A stretch of DNA of 64,000 bases from Bdellovibrionaceae bacterium UBA2339 (GTDB lineage Bacteria > Bdellovibrionota > Bdellovibrionia > Bdellovibrionales > JAMPXM01), in assembly GCA_002344785.1 (NCBI GenBank), contig DDUL01000033.1, positions 1 through 64,000 on the forward strand, given 5' to 3'. The notes under the pieces are model-generated. The model was not told where the DNA came from. It did not search any database and saw nothing but the letters and a program-made list of their open reading frames with translations. The position numbers and the translations under genes were made by a program. Of this stretch, positions 7,004 to 16,967 are shown one piece after another; the stretch's first letter is position 1, and every line of letters starts with the position of its first letter.

Positions 7004-8833
7004 TCAAGACTTGATGCGAGCTTCAAGCTCGGCCCATCTCGCATAAAGCTTCTCGATCTCGGCTTGGGCCTTTTCAACTTTCTGCCAAGCTTCAGCCGAC
7101 TTTGTCGGCGGCGCGGCTTCCGCGGCTTGGGTCAGCGCCTGAAGCTCACTTTCCGCGGATTGAATTTTGGACTCCATATTCTCGAACTCAAATTTGTCCT
7201 TGTAGCTCACTTTGGACTTCGTTTGCGGGCCTGCGCCTTCGCGACTACCCGGACGATCTGCCGATGCCAACTCGTGAGAAGCCGCAGTCAAAGTCAGTTC
7301 TCTGGCTAGCTCCCATTGGAAGTAAGACGCGTAGCGAACCAGCTGAGGCGCCATAGGTGTTGCGAATGCCCAAATCTCATCACAAACCGCATCGAGGAAT
7401 GCGCGGTCATGAGAGACCAATAAAACCGCACCTTGAAAGTCTTCGAGTGCTTCTTCAAGCACCTCGAGAGTTTCAAAATCCAAATCATTGGTAGGTTCGT
7501 CCAATACAAGTAGCGGCGAGGGTTCCAGGAGCGTTTGCGCCAAGCGAAGCCTGGCTCGCTCACCTCCAGACAACTGTTGGGCGGGGAGTACAGCTTGCTC
7601 AGGCGTGAACAGAAATTTTGAAAGGTAAGCCTTGGCATTGATGGACTTGTCACCAATCACAACACTGTCACCATCGGGTGCGACGTTTCGAATGGCCGAC
7701 AAATTCAAATTCAAAGTGTCGCGACCTTGTTCAAAATGCGTCGCGCGAAAGCGTTCAGCCCACTTAATTTTACCCGTTGTGGCCGGAAGCTCCCCCAAGA
7801 GCACGCGAATCAAGGTGGATTTGCCGCAGCCGTTGGGCCCCAGCAGGCCAATGCGGGATCGAGAATTGATGATCAGATCCAAGCCCCGGACAAGTTCGCG
7901 ATCACCGCGTGAAATTCCCAGCTGTTCGGCGACGATGAGCTTTTCGGGCGCGCGATCTTCATCGATTTGCGCTGAGCCGAACTTCAGTTGCATGCGCTGA
8001 CGGCGATTGAGGCGCTTTAATTGCGCAACTTCATCGGCAAGCTCTGCGGCTTGTTCTTGTCGCGCGCGCTGCTTGGTCTGCCGCGCCTTAGCGCCGCGCC
8101 GAAGCCATTCGGTTTCACGCCTCAGAAGATTGGCGCGACGACGCTCGCGTTCGGAAAGTCCGGCCAAGCGTTCGGCCTTTCGTTCCAAAAATTCGCTGAG
8201 TTCACCTTGCATCATCAGCAGACCATTTTCGTAACGCGAGTCCAACTCGAGAATGAAATTCGCCGTACGCGCTAAGAATAGGCGATCATGCGAAATCAAC
8301 ACGATGCTCAGTGAACTCGAAGACAGAAAATCTTCAAGCCATAGAATGCTTTCGGTGTCGAGATGGTTCGTCGGCTCATCCATCAGTAACAGATCGGGGG
8401 CTCCGGCAAGTGCGGCACCGAGTTGCACGCGTCGCCGCCAGCCGCCGCTCAGTGAGTCGACCGAGTGATCGCGAAGATCGGCGAGTTTCAGGCGCGAGAG
8501 CACAACTTCAATGCGTTTATGAACGTCGGGATCATAGACGTCGTCGCCCAGATCAACAGCGCCTTGCTGGACCGCTGACTCCACGCTCGCACCTGGAGCA
8601 AACCGCGCCTCTTGCTCCATCATCGCGACGCGAAGTCCGCGCTGGCGAATGACCTCACCGGCGTCGGGCGGGATTTGGCCCGCCAAAATTCGAAGCAGCG
8701 TCGATTTGCCCGCACCGTTGGCGCCAATTAAACCAATGCGAGCTCCAGATGTGACGCCGAAATTCAATCCGCGAAACAGCACGCGCGATGCAAAGCTTTT
8801 TTCCAATTCGCGTGCCGTCAATAAAACGCCCAT
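7004..8833 (-). CDS. uup: ABC-F family ATPase (Uup-like)
   Basis: The product is 609 aa. The start at 8833 is preceded by GAGGAG and begins MGVLLTARELEKSF; an upstream in-frame start at 8902 would add an unlikely tail. Two ABC domains share one chain: Walker A GANGAGKST (38-46) with signature LSGGWRRR, and Walker A GPNGCGKST with signature LSGGERARL. Both have Walker B plus DEPTNHLD/DEPTNDLD. There are no membrane segments. An inter-domain Arg/Glu-rich linker and a C-terminal coiled coil (about 545-605) are the Uup arrangement. ABC-F proteins act on ribosomes or branched DNA in the cytoplasm. It is divergent from the MoxR operon. Confidence 0.9.
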   Translation of the reverse strand: MGVLLTARELEKSFASRVLFRGLNFGVTSGARIGLIGANGAGKSTLLRILAGQIPPDAGEVIRQRGLRVAMMEQEARFAPGASVESAVQQGAVDLGDDVYDPDVHKRIEVVLSRLKLADLRDHSVDSLSGGWRRRVQLGAALAGAPDLLLMDEPTNHLDTESILWLEDFLSSSSLSIVLISHDRLFLARTANFILELDSRYENGLLMMQGELSEFLERKAERLAGLSERERRRANLLRRETEWLRRGAKARQTKQRARQEQAAELADEVAQLKRLNRRQRMQLKFGSAQIDEDRAPEKLIVAEQLGISRGDRELVRGLDLIINSRSRIGLLGPNGCGKSTLIRVLLGELPATTGKIKWAERFRATHFEQGRDTLNLNLSAIRNVAPDGDSVVIGDKSINAKAYLSKFLFTPEQAVLPAQQLSGGERARLRLAQTLLEPSPLLVLDEPTNDLDFETLEVLEEALEDFQGAVLLVSHDRAFLDAVCDEIWAFATPMAPQLVRYASYFQWELARELTLTAASHELASADRPGSREGAGPQTKSKVSYKDKFEFENMESKIQSAESELQALTQAAEAAPPTKSAEAWQKVEKAQAEIEKLYARWAELEARIKS

Positions 8834-9104
8834 TCTCACACTCCTCGCGGCCTTCTGATGTGTTGAATAGAGCATGCACAGGAACGGAAATCGAGCCTTC
8901 ACGCCCCGCGACCTAAGTCGAGCATAAGGGGCAGCGCTTGAGGGACGATCGCAATCTCGGATTGGCTCGCGGCATTCTTGGGCATTAAGCTAGGGCCTAA
9001 GAGATTCGTCGACGGCCACGGAAGTTCGCGTACGAATCCGTTCTCGGATTGCGCATCCAGAGGCTCCAAAATTTCCGAGGACTTCAAGAGAGAAGGAATT
9101 CGCC

Positions 9105-10064
9105 ATGAGTGTCACCAATCTCCAAGAGGGCGCCGCACTTCTCGCTGAGGTCGAAGCCAATGTCGGGAAGGTCATTTTCGGTAAGACCAAGGTCATTCGC
9201 GATCTCATGGCCGCCTGGCTCGCGGGTGGTCACGCGCTTCTGGAAGATGTGCCGGGTACGGGTAAGACGATTCTGGCTCGCGCGCTGGCGAAGTCCGTGG
9301 ACGTCAGCTTTCATCGCGTGCAGTTCACGCCGGATCTTTTGCCGAGCGATATTCTCGGCTCATCTGTTTTTCGCCAAGACTCAAACTCCTTCGAGTTTCA
9401 TCCCGGACCGATTTTTACCAGCTTGCTTTTAGCTGATGAAATCAACCGCGCCACGCCGCGAACTCAATCCGCACTTCTTGAAGCGATGAGTGAAGGTCAA
9501 GTCTCGATTGACGGACAGACTCGAGTCTTGGACTCGACATTCTTTACCATGGCGACGCAAAATCCCATCGATCAGCTCGGCACCTTTCCTTTGCCCGAGG
9601 CCCAACTCGATCGGTTCATGGTGAAGCTTTCCATTGGCTACCCGGATCCCGAACACGAATTGCAGATGATGAAGAGCCAGTCGCATCAGCACCCGATTCA
9701 AACCTTAAAGTCGGTCGCGACGCATGAGGATTGGTCGGCCCTTCAGGGCTTAGTGAAACATGTGAAGGTGACGGACGAGATTTACAATTACATCGGCGGG
9801 ATCGTGCAAAAGACGCGCATGGAGGCCGAAGTCAAAGTGGGAGCGAGCCCTCGAGCCGCGTTGGCACTTGCGCGATTTGCGCAAGCGAGTGCGCTGATGC
9901 AGGGCGAGGAGTTTGTCACGCCCGCGCACGTGCACCAAAGTGTCAAACATGTGCTAGCGCATCGAATTGTGCTGAAGCCCGAAGCTAAAATGGCAGGTCG
10001 GCGGCCTGAAGAAATCTTGGAAATGGCGGTTGCCAAAACAACGGCGCCGACACGAAGAAAGTGA
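9105..10064 (+). CDS. MoxR-family AAA+ ATPase
   Basis: The product is 319 aa. Walker A is DVPGTGKTIL (about 46-55) and Walker B LLLADEINRA (about 108-117). The sensor region is TFFTMATQNPIDQLGTFPLPEAQLDRF, a hallmark of MoxR proteins. The C-terminal lid includes GASPRAALALARFAQA. MoxR ATPases act as chaperones that help assemble or activate VWA-domain partners. The next gene, a DUF58 protein, overlaps its stop by four bases (GTGA), the standard partner arrangement. An AGAGAAGGA-type site precedes the ATG. Confidence 0.93.
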   Translation: MSVTNLQEGAALLAEVEANVGKVIFGKTKVIRDLMAAWLAGGHALLEDVPGTGKTILARALAKSVDVSFHRVQFTPDLLPSDILGSSVFRQDSNSFEFHPGPIFTSLLLADEINRATPRTQSALLEAMSEGQVSIDGQTRVLDSTFFTMATQNPIDQLGTFPLPEAQLDRFMVKLSIGYPDPEHELQMMKSQSHQHPIQTLKSVATHEDWSALQGLVKHVKVTDEIYNYIGGIVQKTRMEAEVKVGASPRAALALARFAQASALMQGEEFVTPAHVHQSVKHVLAHRIVLKPEAKMAGRRPEEILEMAVAKTTAPTRRK

Positions 10065-11521
10065 ATTCAACTTCGAGCGGTGCGCCTCAAGCCGATTCCG
10101 TTACGCTTCATCGCAACGTGCAATCGTTGCGCGAGATTTGGCAAGAGGCCACGCAATCACCACTTCGCCAGCAAGACGTATCCGTCCTGCATGCTTGGCG
10201 TGCGCTGGCTCATCCGCGAGTGATCGCCTATCAAGCTGCAGGCATTCTCATTCTCTGTGGCATCTTCTCGCGATTTGCTTTGGCCGCGGGCCTGGCTCTC
10301 GCTCTGAGTCTGACGATCATCTATTGGTACTATAAGGCTTTGCATGTGCGACTTGAGTTTCGTCGACGTCCCTTCAGTGGAGCGATTCGTGAAGGCGATG
10401 CCGTGGATGTCATTTTCGAAGTGCGAAATCTGAGCGACTTTAAGCTGCCCTATTGGACCTTGGAAGATCGATTCACGGCGAGCCGACACGCACACTTCCG
10501 TGACGTTCGAGAGCCACTCAGCGCCCGCGCCCTCACGCGCGTGAGTTATCGTCGTCATTGCGACAGCGGCATGGGCGACTTTCAGTTGGGCCCAACGGAA
10601 ATTTCGTTCACGGACCCGTGGGGTTTCTTCGAATATCGGGTGCGCGATGAATCCAAACCACAGATCCGAGTTCATCCCTTAGTCGTACAAATCGATGAGC
10701 TCAAAGTGCAGCCAACTCCCGACAACTTGCACTTTGGCCTGCACGAAACCTTGGGTCGGGGAGTGAGCGTCAACTTCAGTGGGGTTCGTCCCTACAACCA
10801 AGGCGATTCGCTCCGCCAGATTGCCTGGCGCCTCTCAAGTCGAGGAGAGGGGCTGATCGTCAAAGAGTTTGAGAAGTCCGTCGCCGTGGATGTGCAGCTG
10901 GTGCTGAACTTCGCCGGCGTGTGGCAACTAGGTCGAGACTCAATTTCCACATGGGAAATGATGAAAGATCTGACCTTGGCACTGCTTCGCCAGCAAATCG
11001 AGCAGGGGAACCGAGTCGGCGTTTATTTTCCGCACGTGATGCACGAGACCTCCGGTGGCATGGAGCACTTTCATCGCGTCGCCGAGCGAATCGTCGATTA
11101 TGATCGACAAGCGATCTTGCAAACTCCTCACGTCGCACTTCTTGATCACTACCGCGCCTTTTTCCCGCGACGATCGCACATCGTCTACGTGTCGCCGTTT
11201 CAGCGCGGCGAGCTTGAGCGCTCAAGAGCCAGCTTGCGCTCGCTGCGAGCCGAGTCGCATCCCGTTACGGTCGTCGCCATCGACACCCATAGCGTTTGGC
11301 GCCAACACATGAGTGACCTTCGCGATGTGCCGATTGGTCTCACTCTGCAATTTGCAGATCTCGAACGCGAATTGATGGAATTGAAGGCTGAGGGCATGGA
11401 TGTGCAGATCGTGCGTTGGACTTCATCCTCTGAAAAGTGGCTAAGGCTCGAAAGCCTTCGGCCCGACTCGCAAGCGGCCGAGTCCGCAGGAGAAGGCGTA
11501 CCGCGAGGTGGCCCCGCATGA
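10061..11521 (+). CDS. DUF58 (VWA-like) protein, MoxR partner
   Basis: The product is 486 aa with a GTG start overlapping the moxR stop. Residues about 45-90 hold two hydrophobic segments (VIAYQAAGILILCGIF and FALAAGLALALSLTIIYW). Then comes a beta-rich extracytoplasmic or cytoplasmic domain, and the DUF58 signature near 240-275 (SGVRPYNQGDSLRQIAWR). The C-terminal half has the VWA-like fold (VQLVLNF, then SHIVYVSPF and HPVTVVAIDTHSVW). DUF58 proteins pair with MoxR in envelope-stress or surface-assembly functions. It is followed by the TgpA-like gene with an ATGA overlap. Confidence 0.88.
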   Translation: MNSTSSGAPQADSVTLHRNVQSLREIWQEATQSPLRQQDVSVLHAWRALAHPRVIAYQAAGILILCGIFSRFALAAGLALALSLTIIYWYYKALHVRLEFRRRPFSGAIREGDAVDVIFEVRNLSDFKLPYWTLEDRFTASRHAHFRDVREPLSARALTRVSYRRHCDSGMGDFQLGPTEISFTDPWGFFEYRVRDESKPQIRVHPLVVQIDELKVQPTPDNLHFGLHETLGRGVSVNFSGVRPYNQGDSLRQIAWRLSSRGEGLIVKEFEKSVAVDVQLVLNFAGVWQLGRDSISTWEMMKDLTLALLRQQIEQGNRVGVYFPHVMHETSGGMEHFHRVAERIVDYDRQAILQTPHVALLDHYRAFFPRRSHIVYVSPFQRGELERSRASLRSLRAESHPVTVVAIDTHSVWRQHMSDLRDVPIGLTLQFADLERELMELKAEGMDVQIVRWTSSSEKWLRLESLRPDSQAAESAGEGVPRGGPA

Positions 11522-13950
11522 CATCACCTCGAGCAGCCCAACGCACAAGTGCAAATTCCAATCGGCGCGTCGATGGGTCAAGTTCCGCGACGAACTCGCG
11601 TCCAAGCCGCGACACGGGACGCGTGGACCGACTGAGCGCCCCGCAATTGCAGTTTGAAGCTTATCTCGCGCTCGCGATGTCCAGTTCCCTCTTATTGGGC
11701 TTGTGGTCATCCGCACAAAATCGGCGCGCTTTGGATCTCGTACTTGCCGTTGTTGCGTTCACGTTCACGAGTCTGGTGGCGTGGCGGATCCGAGAGCGAT
11801 TTCAGGGTCACCGCACACAATTCTTCGACTGGGATCGAAAGCCTCAAGCGCATGCGAAAACAAACTTTGTCGCCTTCGGTGAAGAGTGGCCGGATCGAAG
11901 CGTTGAAAACGCCGAGCTTCGATTGATGGATCGATTGCATGTCGGAAATCTATCCGGCTTCGCGCGCTTGGTGGTGGGGCTATTGCTCGGATTTGGACTT
12001 GTTGCGGTATTCAAGTGGTGGCCGATTCCGGTCAAAGTCTTTGCGGTGTTGTGTTTTTGGTTCATCTTTCGAAGCTTCTTCCTTCAGCAGTCGCTGTGGC
12101 TTCTCTTGGTTTCAGGAAGCTTCGCCACCTATTTTGCACCACGAGACGCGGGGATCGGCGCTTGGATCTTGTGTTTGATCACCCTCATCTTTCACGCGAC
12201 GAGCTTCGCCGCGTTCGCGCATCTTAAGCGCGCACGCTGGCGCGATTTGCAACTCACGACGGATCTTCCGCCTCAGCCTGCGGCGACCTTTAAGTCGGGT
12301 GTGCAATTCGCTGTTCTGTGCGCGGTGCTGTTTTGGAGCGTCTATGAAGTCGATTCCAAAATTCGAGAAATTCTTGATTCTCGAAAGAAGCCCGACGCGG
12401 CTCAAGTTCAGTCGCCCAAGCCGCAGTCCTGGCAAAAGCGCCTGGCGCAAAACTTAGCTGAAGAGTTCGTTCCGCAAGAAGTCTCTGGCCATCTTGGCGA
12501 TCCAAGTTCACTTCCTGACCTGACGTCTCAGAACGCGAAGCAGAGTGGTTCCTCACGCGATCGCTCCCAATCCACGTCGCAGCCTTCGGGTGCAAACTCT
12601 CAAGCAACTTCTCAAGCAAATTTAGGCGGACAATCGGGCTTGAACGCGCAGATTCCCAAAATGAGCGCTGCCGATCGCGAGCAAATCCAAAGAACGCTTC
12701 AAGCTGTGGAAAATTTCCGCGCGCATGCCGAGCAAGCCCAAGCGCGCACATCTGGAAGTCGCGGAGATCTTCAATTTCCCAGCGGGGGCTCAGATCTTGA
12801 GTTCCCCCAATCTGGGAACGGCGGATCGGACTTCGATCGTGATCTCAATCGAGAGCTTGGTGAACTTCGTCAGCTCGCAGCCCAGAATGGCTTAAGTCCT
12901 GACGAGTTCGCTCAACTTCATAAGGAAGCGCAAGCGCAGGCCAAGTCTCAGGCGCAAAAGAAATGGCCGTCTTCAGCCACGGAGTTGCCGGTGGCCTCGC
13001 AAAGTTCGGCGGCTTCTAAGCCGACTTCACTCAGACCCAGCGACATGAAGCTCACCGAGAAGGAGCTCCAAGAGCTGCGTGAGCTCAGTCAATCCATGAA
13101 GGCCGAGTTGGGGCAAGCCAAGGCTCAACTGGGCCCCTCGCGCGGAGATTCAGCGACTCCATTGAAGTTCCAGTCAGCTTCGAGTTCAGCAATGGCCGCA
13201 AGTGGCGGTGGAGGCGAGGCGCAAACCGAGCCGTCTTCTCTTCAAGGAGGGCCAGCTGGAGCTGCGCCAAGCAGTTCTCCAAAGTCGCAAGCCGGTGATC
13301 ACAAGCCAAGTTCGTCTGATCCTCAAGCTGAGATGCAAGCAAGAGCTGAGGCTCAGGCTCGAAAAGCTCGCGAGGAGGCCGAGCACAAACGTCGCGTCGA
13401 AAAGGCGCAAAAGATCTTTGAACTTGTGATCGATGTGTTTCTCGCGGCATTCAAACTCGCTCTCATCGTCGGCGCGCTCTATCTTTTACTTCGCGTACTC
13501 CGTCACTTTAGAAAACGTGGCCCTATGAAGCCGGTTCGACTGATTCAATTGGGTCAGAAAGAGCGTGAACTTCTGCGCGCAAGGCTCAAAGGACTTCAGC
13601 GGCAGAAGCTTCGCCCGGATCAGGAGATTATCGAAACCTATAATCTCCTCCTTGGGGCGTTCGACGCGTCGGCAAGTCCACGCGCAGAGAGCGAACCGGC
13701 GGAGATCTTTGCCGAGCGAATTGCGCAAGACGGGGAGGTGTTCTCGCCGATCATTCCTGCATTTCAGCACAGTACGCGAACCTTCTCGCGCACGCTCTAT
13801 GGCGAAATTGAAGTCCCGGGGACTGAGCTCCAGCGCTTTCGCGAGAATTCGGCCCGAGTCTTCCAATTTTTCGAGATCCTCGACGCGGCTTCAGGCGCCA
13901 CGGCTCCGTCCGGGCTTTCAAATTCACCCGCAAATCCATCGCCAAACTAA
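11518..13950 (+). CDS. TgpA-like membrane protein lacking a transglutaminase core
   Basis: The product is 810 aa from the ATG at 11518, which overlaps the DUF58 stop. The N-terminal third has a cluster of about six or seven membrane helices, as in DUF3488/TgpA proteins. One more hydrophobic helix (FAVLCAVLFWSVYEV) follows. Residues about 305-645 are a low-complexity Ser/Gln/Ala-rich region with short helical stretches. Then comes a membrane helix (VFLAAFKLALIVGALYLLLRVL, about 663-684) and a C-terminal DUF4129-like domain (ETYNLLLGAF ... EIFAERI). In TgpA the region between the last two helices is a transglutaminase-like Cys-His-Asp core; here I see none. The operon position (MoxR, DUF58, this) supports the relationship. 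Confidence 0.72.
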   Translation: MTSPRAAQRTSANSNRRVDGSSSATNSRPSRDTGRVDRLSAPQLQFEAYLALAMSSSLLLGLWSSAQNRRALDLVLAVVAFTFTSLVAWRIRERFQGHRTQFFDWDRKPQAHAKTNFVAFGEEWPDRSVENAELRLMDRLHVGNLSGFARLVVGLLLGFGLVAVFKWWPIPVKVFAVLCFWFIFRSFFLQQSLWLLLVSGSFATYFAPRDAGIGAWILCLITLIFHATSFAAFAHLKRARWRDLQLTTDLPPQPAATFKSGVQFAVLCAVLFWSVYEVDSKIREILDSRKKPDAAQVQSPKPQSWQKRLAQNLAEEFVPQEVSGHLGDPSSLPDLTSQNAKQSGSSRDRSQSTSQPSGANSQATSQANLGGQSGLNAQIPKMSAADREQIQRTLQAVENFRAHAEQAQARTSGSRGDLQFPSGGSDLEFPQSGNGGSDFDRDLNRELGELRQLAAQNGLSPDEFAQLHKEAQAQAKSQAQKKWPSSATELPVASQSSAASKPTSLRPSDMKLTEKELQELRELSQSMKAELGQAKAQLGPSRGDSATPLKFQSASSSAMAASGGGGEAQTEPSSLQGGPAGAAPSSSPKSQAGDHKPSSSDPQAEMQARAEAQARKAREEAEHKRRVEKAQKIFELVIDVFLAAFKLALIVGALYLLLRVLRHFRKRGPMKPVRLIQLGQKERELLRARLKGLQRQKLRPDQEIIETYNLLLGAFDASASPRAESEPAEIFAERIAQDGEVFSPIIPAFQHSTRTFSRTLYGEIEVPGTELQRFRENSARVFQFFEILDAASGATAPSGLSNSPANPSPN

Positions 13951-14056
13951 CCACCTCCCCAAGCCCAACCCGGGTGGGCCATGGTCAGCTGACTCTTTTT
14001 GAACTGATGGAAATGAACTTGCCGAAGCTTGGTCGCACTCGTATGACGGCGAACAG

Positions 14057-15019
14057 ATGCAGGACCTCTGGACAAAAATTTTCGAAATCGCTCTCTTGCC
14101 GATCGACGATGCGGGGTCTCGGTTATTTCACCTGAACATCCTTGCGAGCCTTGCTCTGATCGCGTTTTGGTATGCGTTGGCCCGGCCTAAGCTTCGATTT
14201 CAGGATTTGATTCTCAAGAAGCGCTATTGGTGGAATCGCTCAACCCGCGTTGATTACCAGGTTTACGTCCTCAATGTGATCTTGAAGGCGACTTGGCTTG
14301 CGCCTTTGACCGCGGGCAGTTACGCCATCGCCGTCTTCATCGCGGAGTTCGCCACCCGACACATCGGTCCGAGCCCTGAAATTCAACCCACGGGCCTAGC
14401 ACTTTGGCTTTTCACGCTGATGAGTTTTGTGAGTGATGACTTCCTCCGCTTCATCCATCATTGGCTCATGCACAAGGTGCCATGGCTTTGGCCGTTTCAC
14501 ATCACTCATCACTCTGCACGAGTGCTCACGCCATTCACGCTTTACCGCACGCATCCCATCGAAGTGGCGATCGCCACACTCAGGAATTCTTTGAGCCTTG
14601 GCATATCTCTCGGCGCTTTCGTTTGGCTCTTTCAGGGAAGTTTTTCTTTGGTCACGCTGTTCGGTGTGAATTGGTTTGGCATGATGTTCAACCTGCTCGG
14701 AGCCAATCTCCGACACTCACAAATCCCGATGGTCTTTGGGCCGCTCGAAAGAATTTTCATTAGTCCGCTTCAGCATCAAATTCATCATTCGCGTGATCCC
14801 CGGCACTATGACTCGAATTACGGCGTGAGCTTGGCGATCTGGGATCAAATTTGGGGCTCGTGGAAGTCTTCGGCCGAGGCCACAGGCCGCCTCAGCTTTG
14901 GTGTCCCTGGCGTCAGCTCATCGCGCTTGAGCGAACTCTTGCTGGGGCGAAATTTCTCACAGCGATCGCGGGGCATTCTCAATCAGTTTTCATCTCGGTT
15001 TCAGCGACTTCTCAAGTAG
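14057..15019 (+). CDS. Fatty acid hydroxylase / sterol desaturase family membrane protein
   Basis: The product is 320 aa. Several membrane helices surround the di-iron histidine motifs of the PF04116 superfamily: HHWLMHK (HxxxH type), HITHHSARVLTP (HxxHH), and a late HQIHHSRDPRHYDSNYG (HxxHH). The C-terminus after GSWKS is short. Such enzymes use a non-haem di-iron centre and O2 to hydroxylate or desaturate lipids in the inner membrane. The substrate cannot be read from sequence. It stands between the MoxR operon and the iron operon, with its own upstream gap. Confidence 0.85.
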   Translation: MQDLWTKIFEIALLPIDDAGSRLFHLNILASLALIAFWYALARPKLRFQDLILKKRYWWNRSTRVDYQVYVLNVILKATWLAPLTAGSYAIAVFIAEFATRHIGPSPEIQPTGLALWLFTLMSFVSDDFLRFIHHWLMHKVPWLWPFHITHHSARVLTPFTLYRTHPIEVAIATLRNSLSLGISLGAFVWLFQGSFSLVTLFGVNWFGMMFNLLGANLRHSQIPMVFGPLERIFISPLQHQIHHSRDPRHYDSNYGVSLAIWDQIWGSWKSSAEATGRLSFGVPGVSSSRLSELLLGRNFSQRSRGILNQFSSRFQRLLK

Positions 15020-15238
15020 GTTTCAAGCCTCTTGCAGCTACGGTTCCCCCTTGGACTTCATGGCAAAAAGTGCGATCTCCTTGCATCAACAAGAAGTGGC
15101 TTTCTGAGTTTGGCGTTTGGGCCCGGTCGTCATGACGGCAAGAGGCGAAACGCAGGACCCAGAGGCGACCTCGGACTGTTCTACATTTTCAAATTACGCG
15201 GAGACTTGAACCTCAAGAATCCGCAGTGAAGGAGTCTC

Positions 15239-16255
15239 ATGTCTCAACTCACACGAATGCTGAGCGCCATCGCGATCACATTCACGGCGGCTGGCTCGGC
15301 CAACGCTCAAAGCATCACACTCTACACAGATCGACCGACTGCGCGACTGGCACCCAGCGTGCAGAAGTTCACCCAACTGACCGGCGCACAAGTGAACGTC
15401 GTAGAACTTCCCTACGCCAAGCTCATTGCGCAGTACGAGGCCGAAGGTCAGGCAAGTCCTGCCGATCTCATCTACATCAAAGACATGGTCCTGGCCGGTG
15501 AGTTGGTGAAGAAAGGTCACTTGCAGGCCATGCCGACAGCCGCAGCCGTACAAGCGGCGCAAACAGTTCCGGCTGCACTTCGCGACTCCGCAAATCTTTG
15601 GACGGCCCTTCAGTACCGCGCTCGCACCATCATGTATGAGCCTTCGCGAGTGAAGCCGAGTGAACTTTCGACTTATGAAGCTTTGGCCGATGCCAAGTGG
15701 GCGGGTCGTCTTTGTGTTCGCACCTCGAAGCACAATTACAATGAAGCTTTGGTTTCATCCTTGATCGAGCGCCACGGTGAGGCTCGTACACGTGAGATTC
15801 TCAAAGGCTGGGTCGACAACTTGGCCACCGCGCCCATCAACGGCGACACGGCTGTGCTTGAGGCGATCGCCAACGGTGTCTGTGATGTCGGCATCACCAA
15901 CACTTACTATTTGGCTCAGTTGATCGCTAAGAATCCGGCCTTCACGGTGCGTCCCTTCTTCGCCGACCAAGCTGGCGCTGGCGTGCACGTCAATGGCGAG
16001 ATGATTGGCGTGGCTTCAAGCTCCAAGCAGGTTGAGCTCGCCGGACAATTCATCGAGCTGCTCCTGCAAGACGAGTATCAGATTCACGCTTCCAACGATC
16101 ACTTCACTTATCCGGCCAAAGAGTCGCTCTTGCCGTTGACCTTGGTGAAAGACTGGGGACGCTTCATCATGGATCTCACTCCGTGGTCGAAACTGTCGGA
16201 GCCGAGCCGTATTCAACAGGCCCGCGATCTGATGAATGAGGTGGGTTATCAGTAG
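15239..16255 (+). CDS. Ferric-iron ABC transporter substrate-binding protein (FbpA/FutA type)
   Basis: The product is 338 aa. A cleavable signal peptide ends near AGSANAQ-SITLYT. The body is a class-II periplasmic binding fold with the FbpA/FutA sequence run: LYTDRP.., EGQASPADLIYIKD, WTALQYRARTIMYEP, KWAGRLCVRTSKHNYNEAL and GVCDVGITNTYYLAQL. The tyrosines in NTYYL are the expected iron ligands. GGAG at 15231 gives a good ribosome site. It is the first gene of an operon with tonB, an imelysin and a TonB-dependent receptor. No permease or ATPase genes accompany it, so it may pair with a transporter encoded elsewhere. Confidence 0.88.
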   Translation: MSQLTRMLSAIAITFTAAGSANAQSITLYTDRPTARLAPSVQKFTQLTGAQVNVVELPYAKLIAQYEAEGQASPADLIYIKDMVLAGELVKKGHLQAMPTAAAVQAAQTVPAALRDSANLWTALQYRARTIMYEPSRVKPSELSTYEALADAKWAGRLCVRTSKHNYNEALVSSLIERHGEARTREILKGWVDNLATAPINGDTAVLEAIANGVCDVGITNTYYLAQLIAKNPAFTVRPFFADQAGAGVHVNGEMIGVASSSKQVELAGQFIELLLQDEYQIHASNDHFTYPAKESLLPLTLVKDWGRFIMDLTPWSKLSEPSRIQQARDLMNEVGYQ

Positions 16256-16967
16256 TTCGTCAGCACCCGTGAGGGTCTCAAGCGACCTCGCTCACAGTTG
16301 GCTAGACCGAGTTGGCCGAGTGCGCTTTGCACTCGGTCTCTCCTTTGGTCTTCACTTGGCCGTGGGCCTGGCGCTCTGGCAGCACGCGGATCGGGAGCCG
16401 AATGCCTCGGATCTGTGGCGCGGCTCAATTGAAATCGAGATCGTGGATTTGGGCGCAGCCGCGCATGAGTCCGCTTCGCCGCAAGTGAAGCGCCTGGTGC
16501 GCGAGATTCAGCGCGAGTTGGCGGATCCTGAAACTGTAGCGGCCCAGGCCTCGGCCTCGAAAACTTCGGAAGCGTTCGAGTCCAATGCGAACACGACAAC
16601 GACGACCACAGCGCCAGCGGCAACTTCTCTCGCCACGGGCAGCGGGGGAGAGGGCGGTACTCTCTCTCCGCAAGAGGCCACGGCTGCTGAAATTTATGTT
16701 CGTGAACTTCGTCGTCAGCTGGAGAGGCGCAAGTCCTACCCGCTTGCGGCCAAACGTATGGGGCACCAAGGGCGTGTGGTGGTTCGCTTTATCTTGGAGC
16801 GATCGGGACAAGTGAAATCTGCACAGATCGTGCAGGCATCGAGCTCAAAATTTTTGAACGATGCCGCTGAAGACTTGATTCGCCGACTTGATGGGCTTGA
16901 GCCGTTTCCCGTTCAGCTTTCGAAGTCTGAATGGGCCTTTCAGGTACCCATCGACTATCATATGTAG
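16236..16967 (+). CDS. tonB: TonB family energy transducer
   Basis: The product is 243 aa. Its start overlaps the end of the ferric-binding-protein gene by 20 bases. One N-terminal membrane helix (FALGLSFGLHLAVGLALW, about 30-47) is followed by a Ala/Thr/Ser-rich periplasmic spacer, including a run of Thr. The C-terminal TonB domain is residues about 150-240 (RRKSYPLAAKRMGHQGRVVV, FILERSGQVKSAQIVQASSS, LEPFPVQL). The spacer is not the Pro-Lys/Pro-Glu type of enteric TonB. It should couple the proton-motive force to the receptor encoded two genes downstream. Confidence 0.88.
   Translation: MRWVISSSSAPVRVSSDLAHSWLDRVGRVRFALGLSFGLHLAVGLALWQHADREPNASDLWRGSIEIEIVDLGAAAHESASPQVKRLVREIQRELADPETVAAQASASKTSEAFESNANTTTTTTAPAATSLATGSGGEGGTLSPQEATAAEIYVRELRRQLERRKSYPLAAKRMGHQGRVVVRFILERSGQVKSAQIVQASSSKFLNDAAEDLIRRLDGLEPFPVQLSKSEWAFQVPIDYHM

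Noticed and set aside
13966..14000. GCCCA/TGGGC stem with a later T-run
   Set aside because: The stem is short and the T-run is about 15 bases away.
15020..15238. Fur box before the iron operon
   Set aside because: No sequence close to the GATAATGATAATCATTATC consensus could be found.
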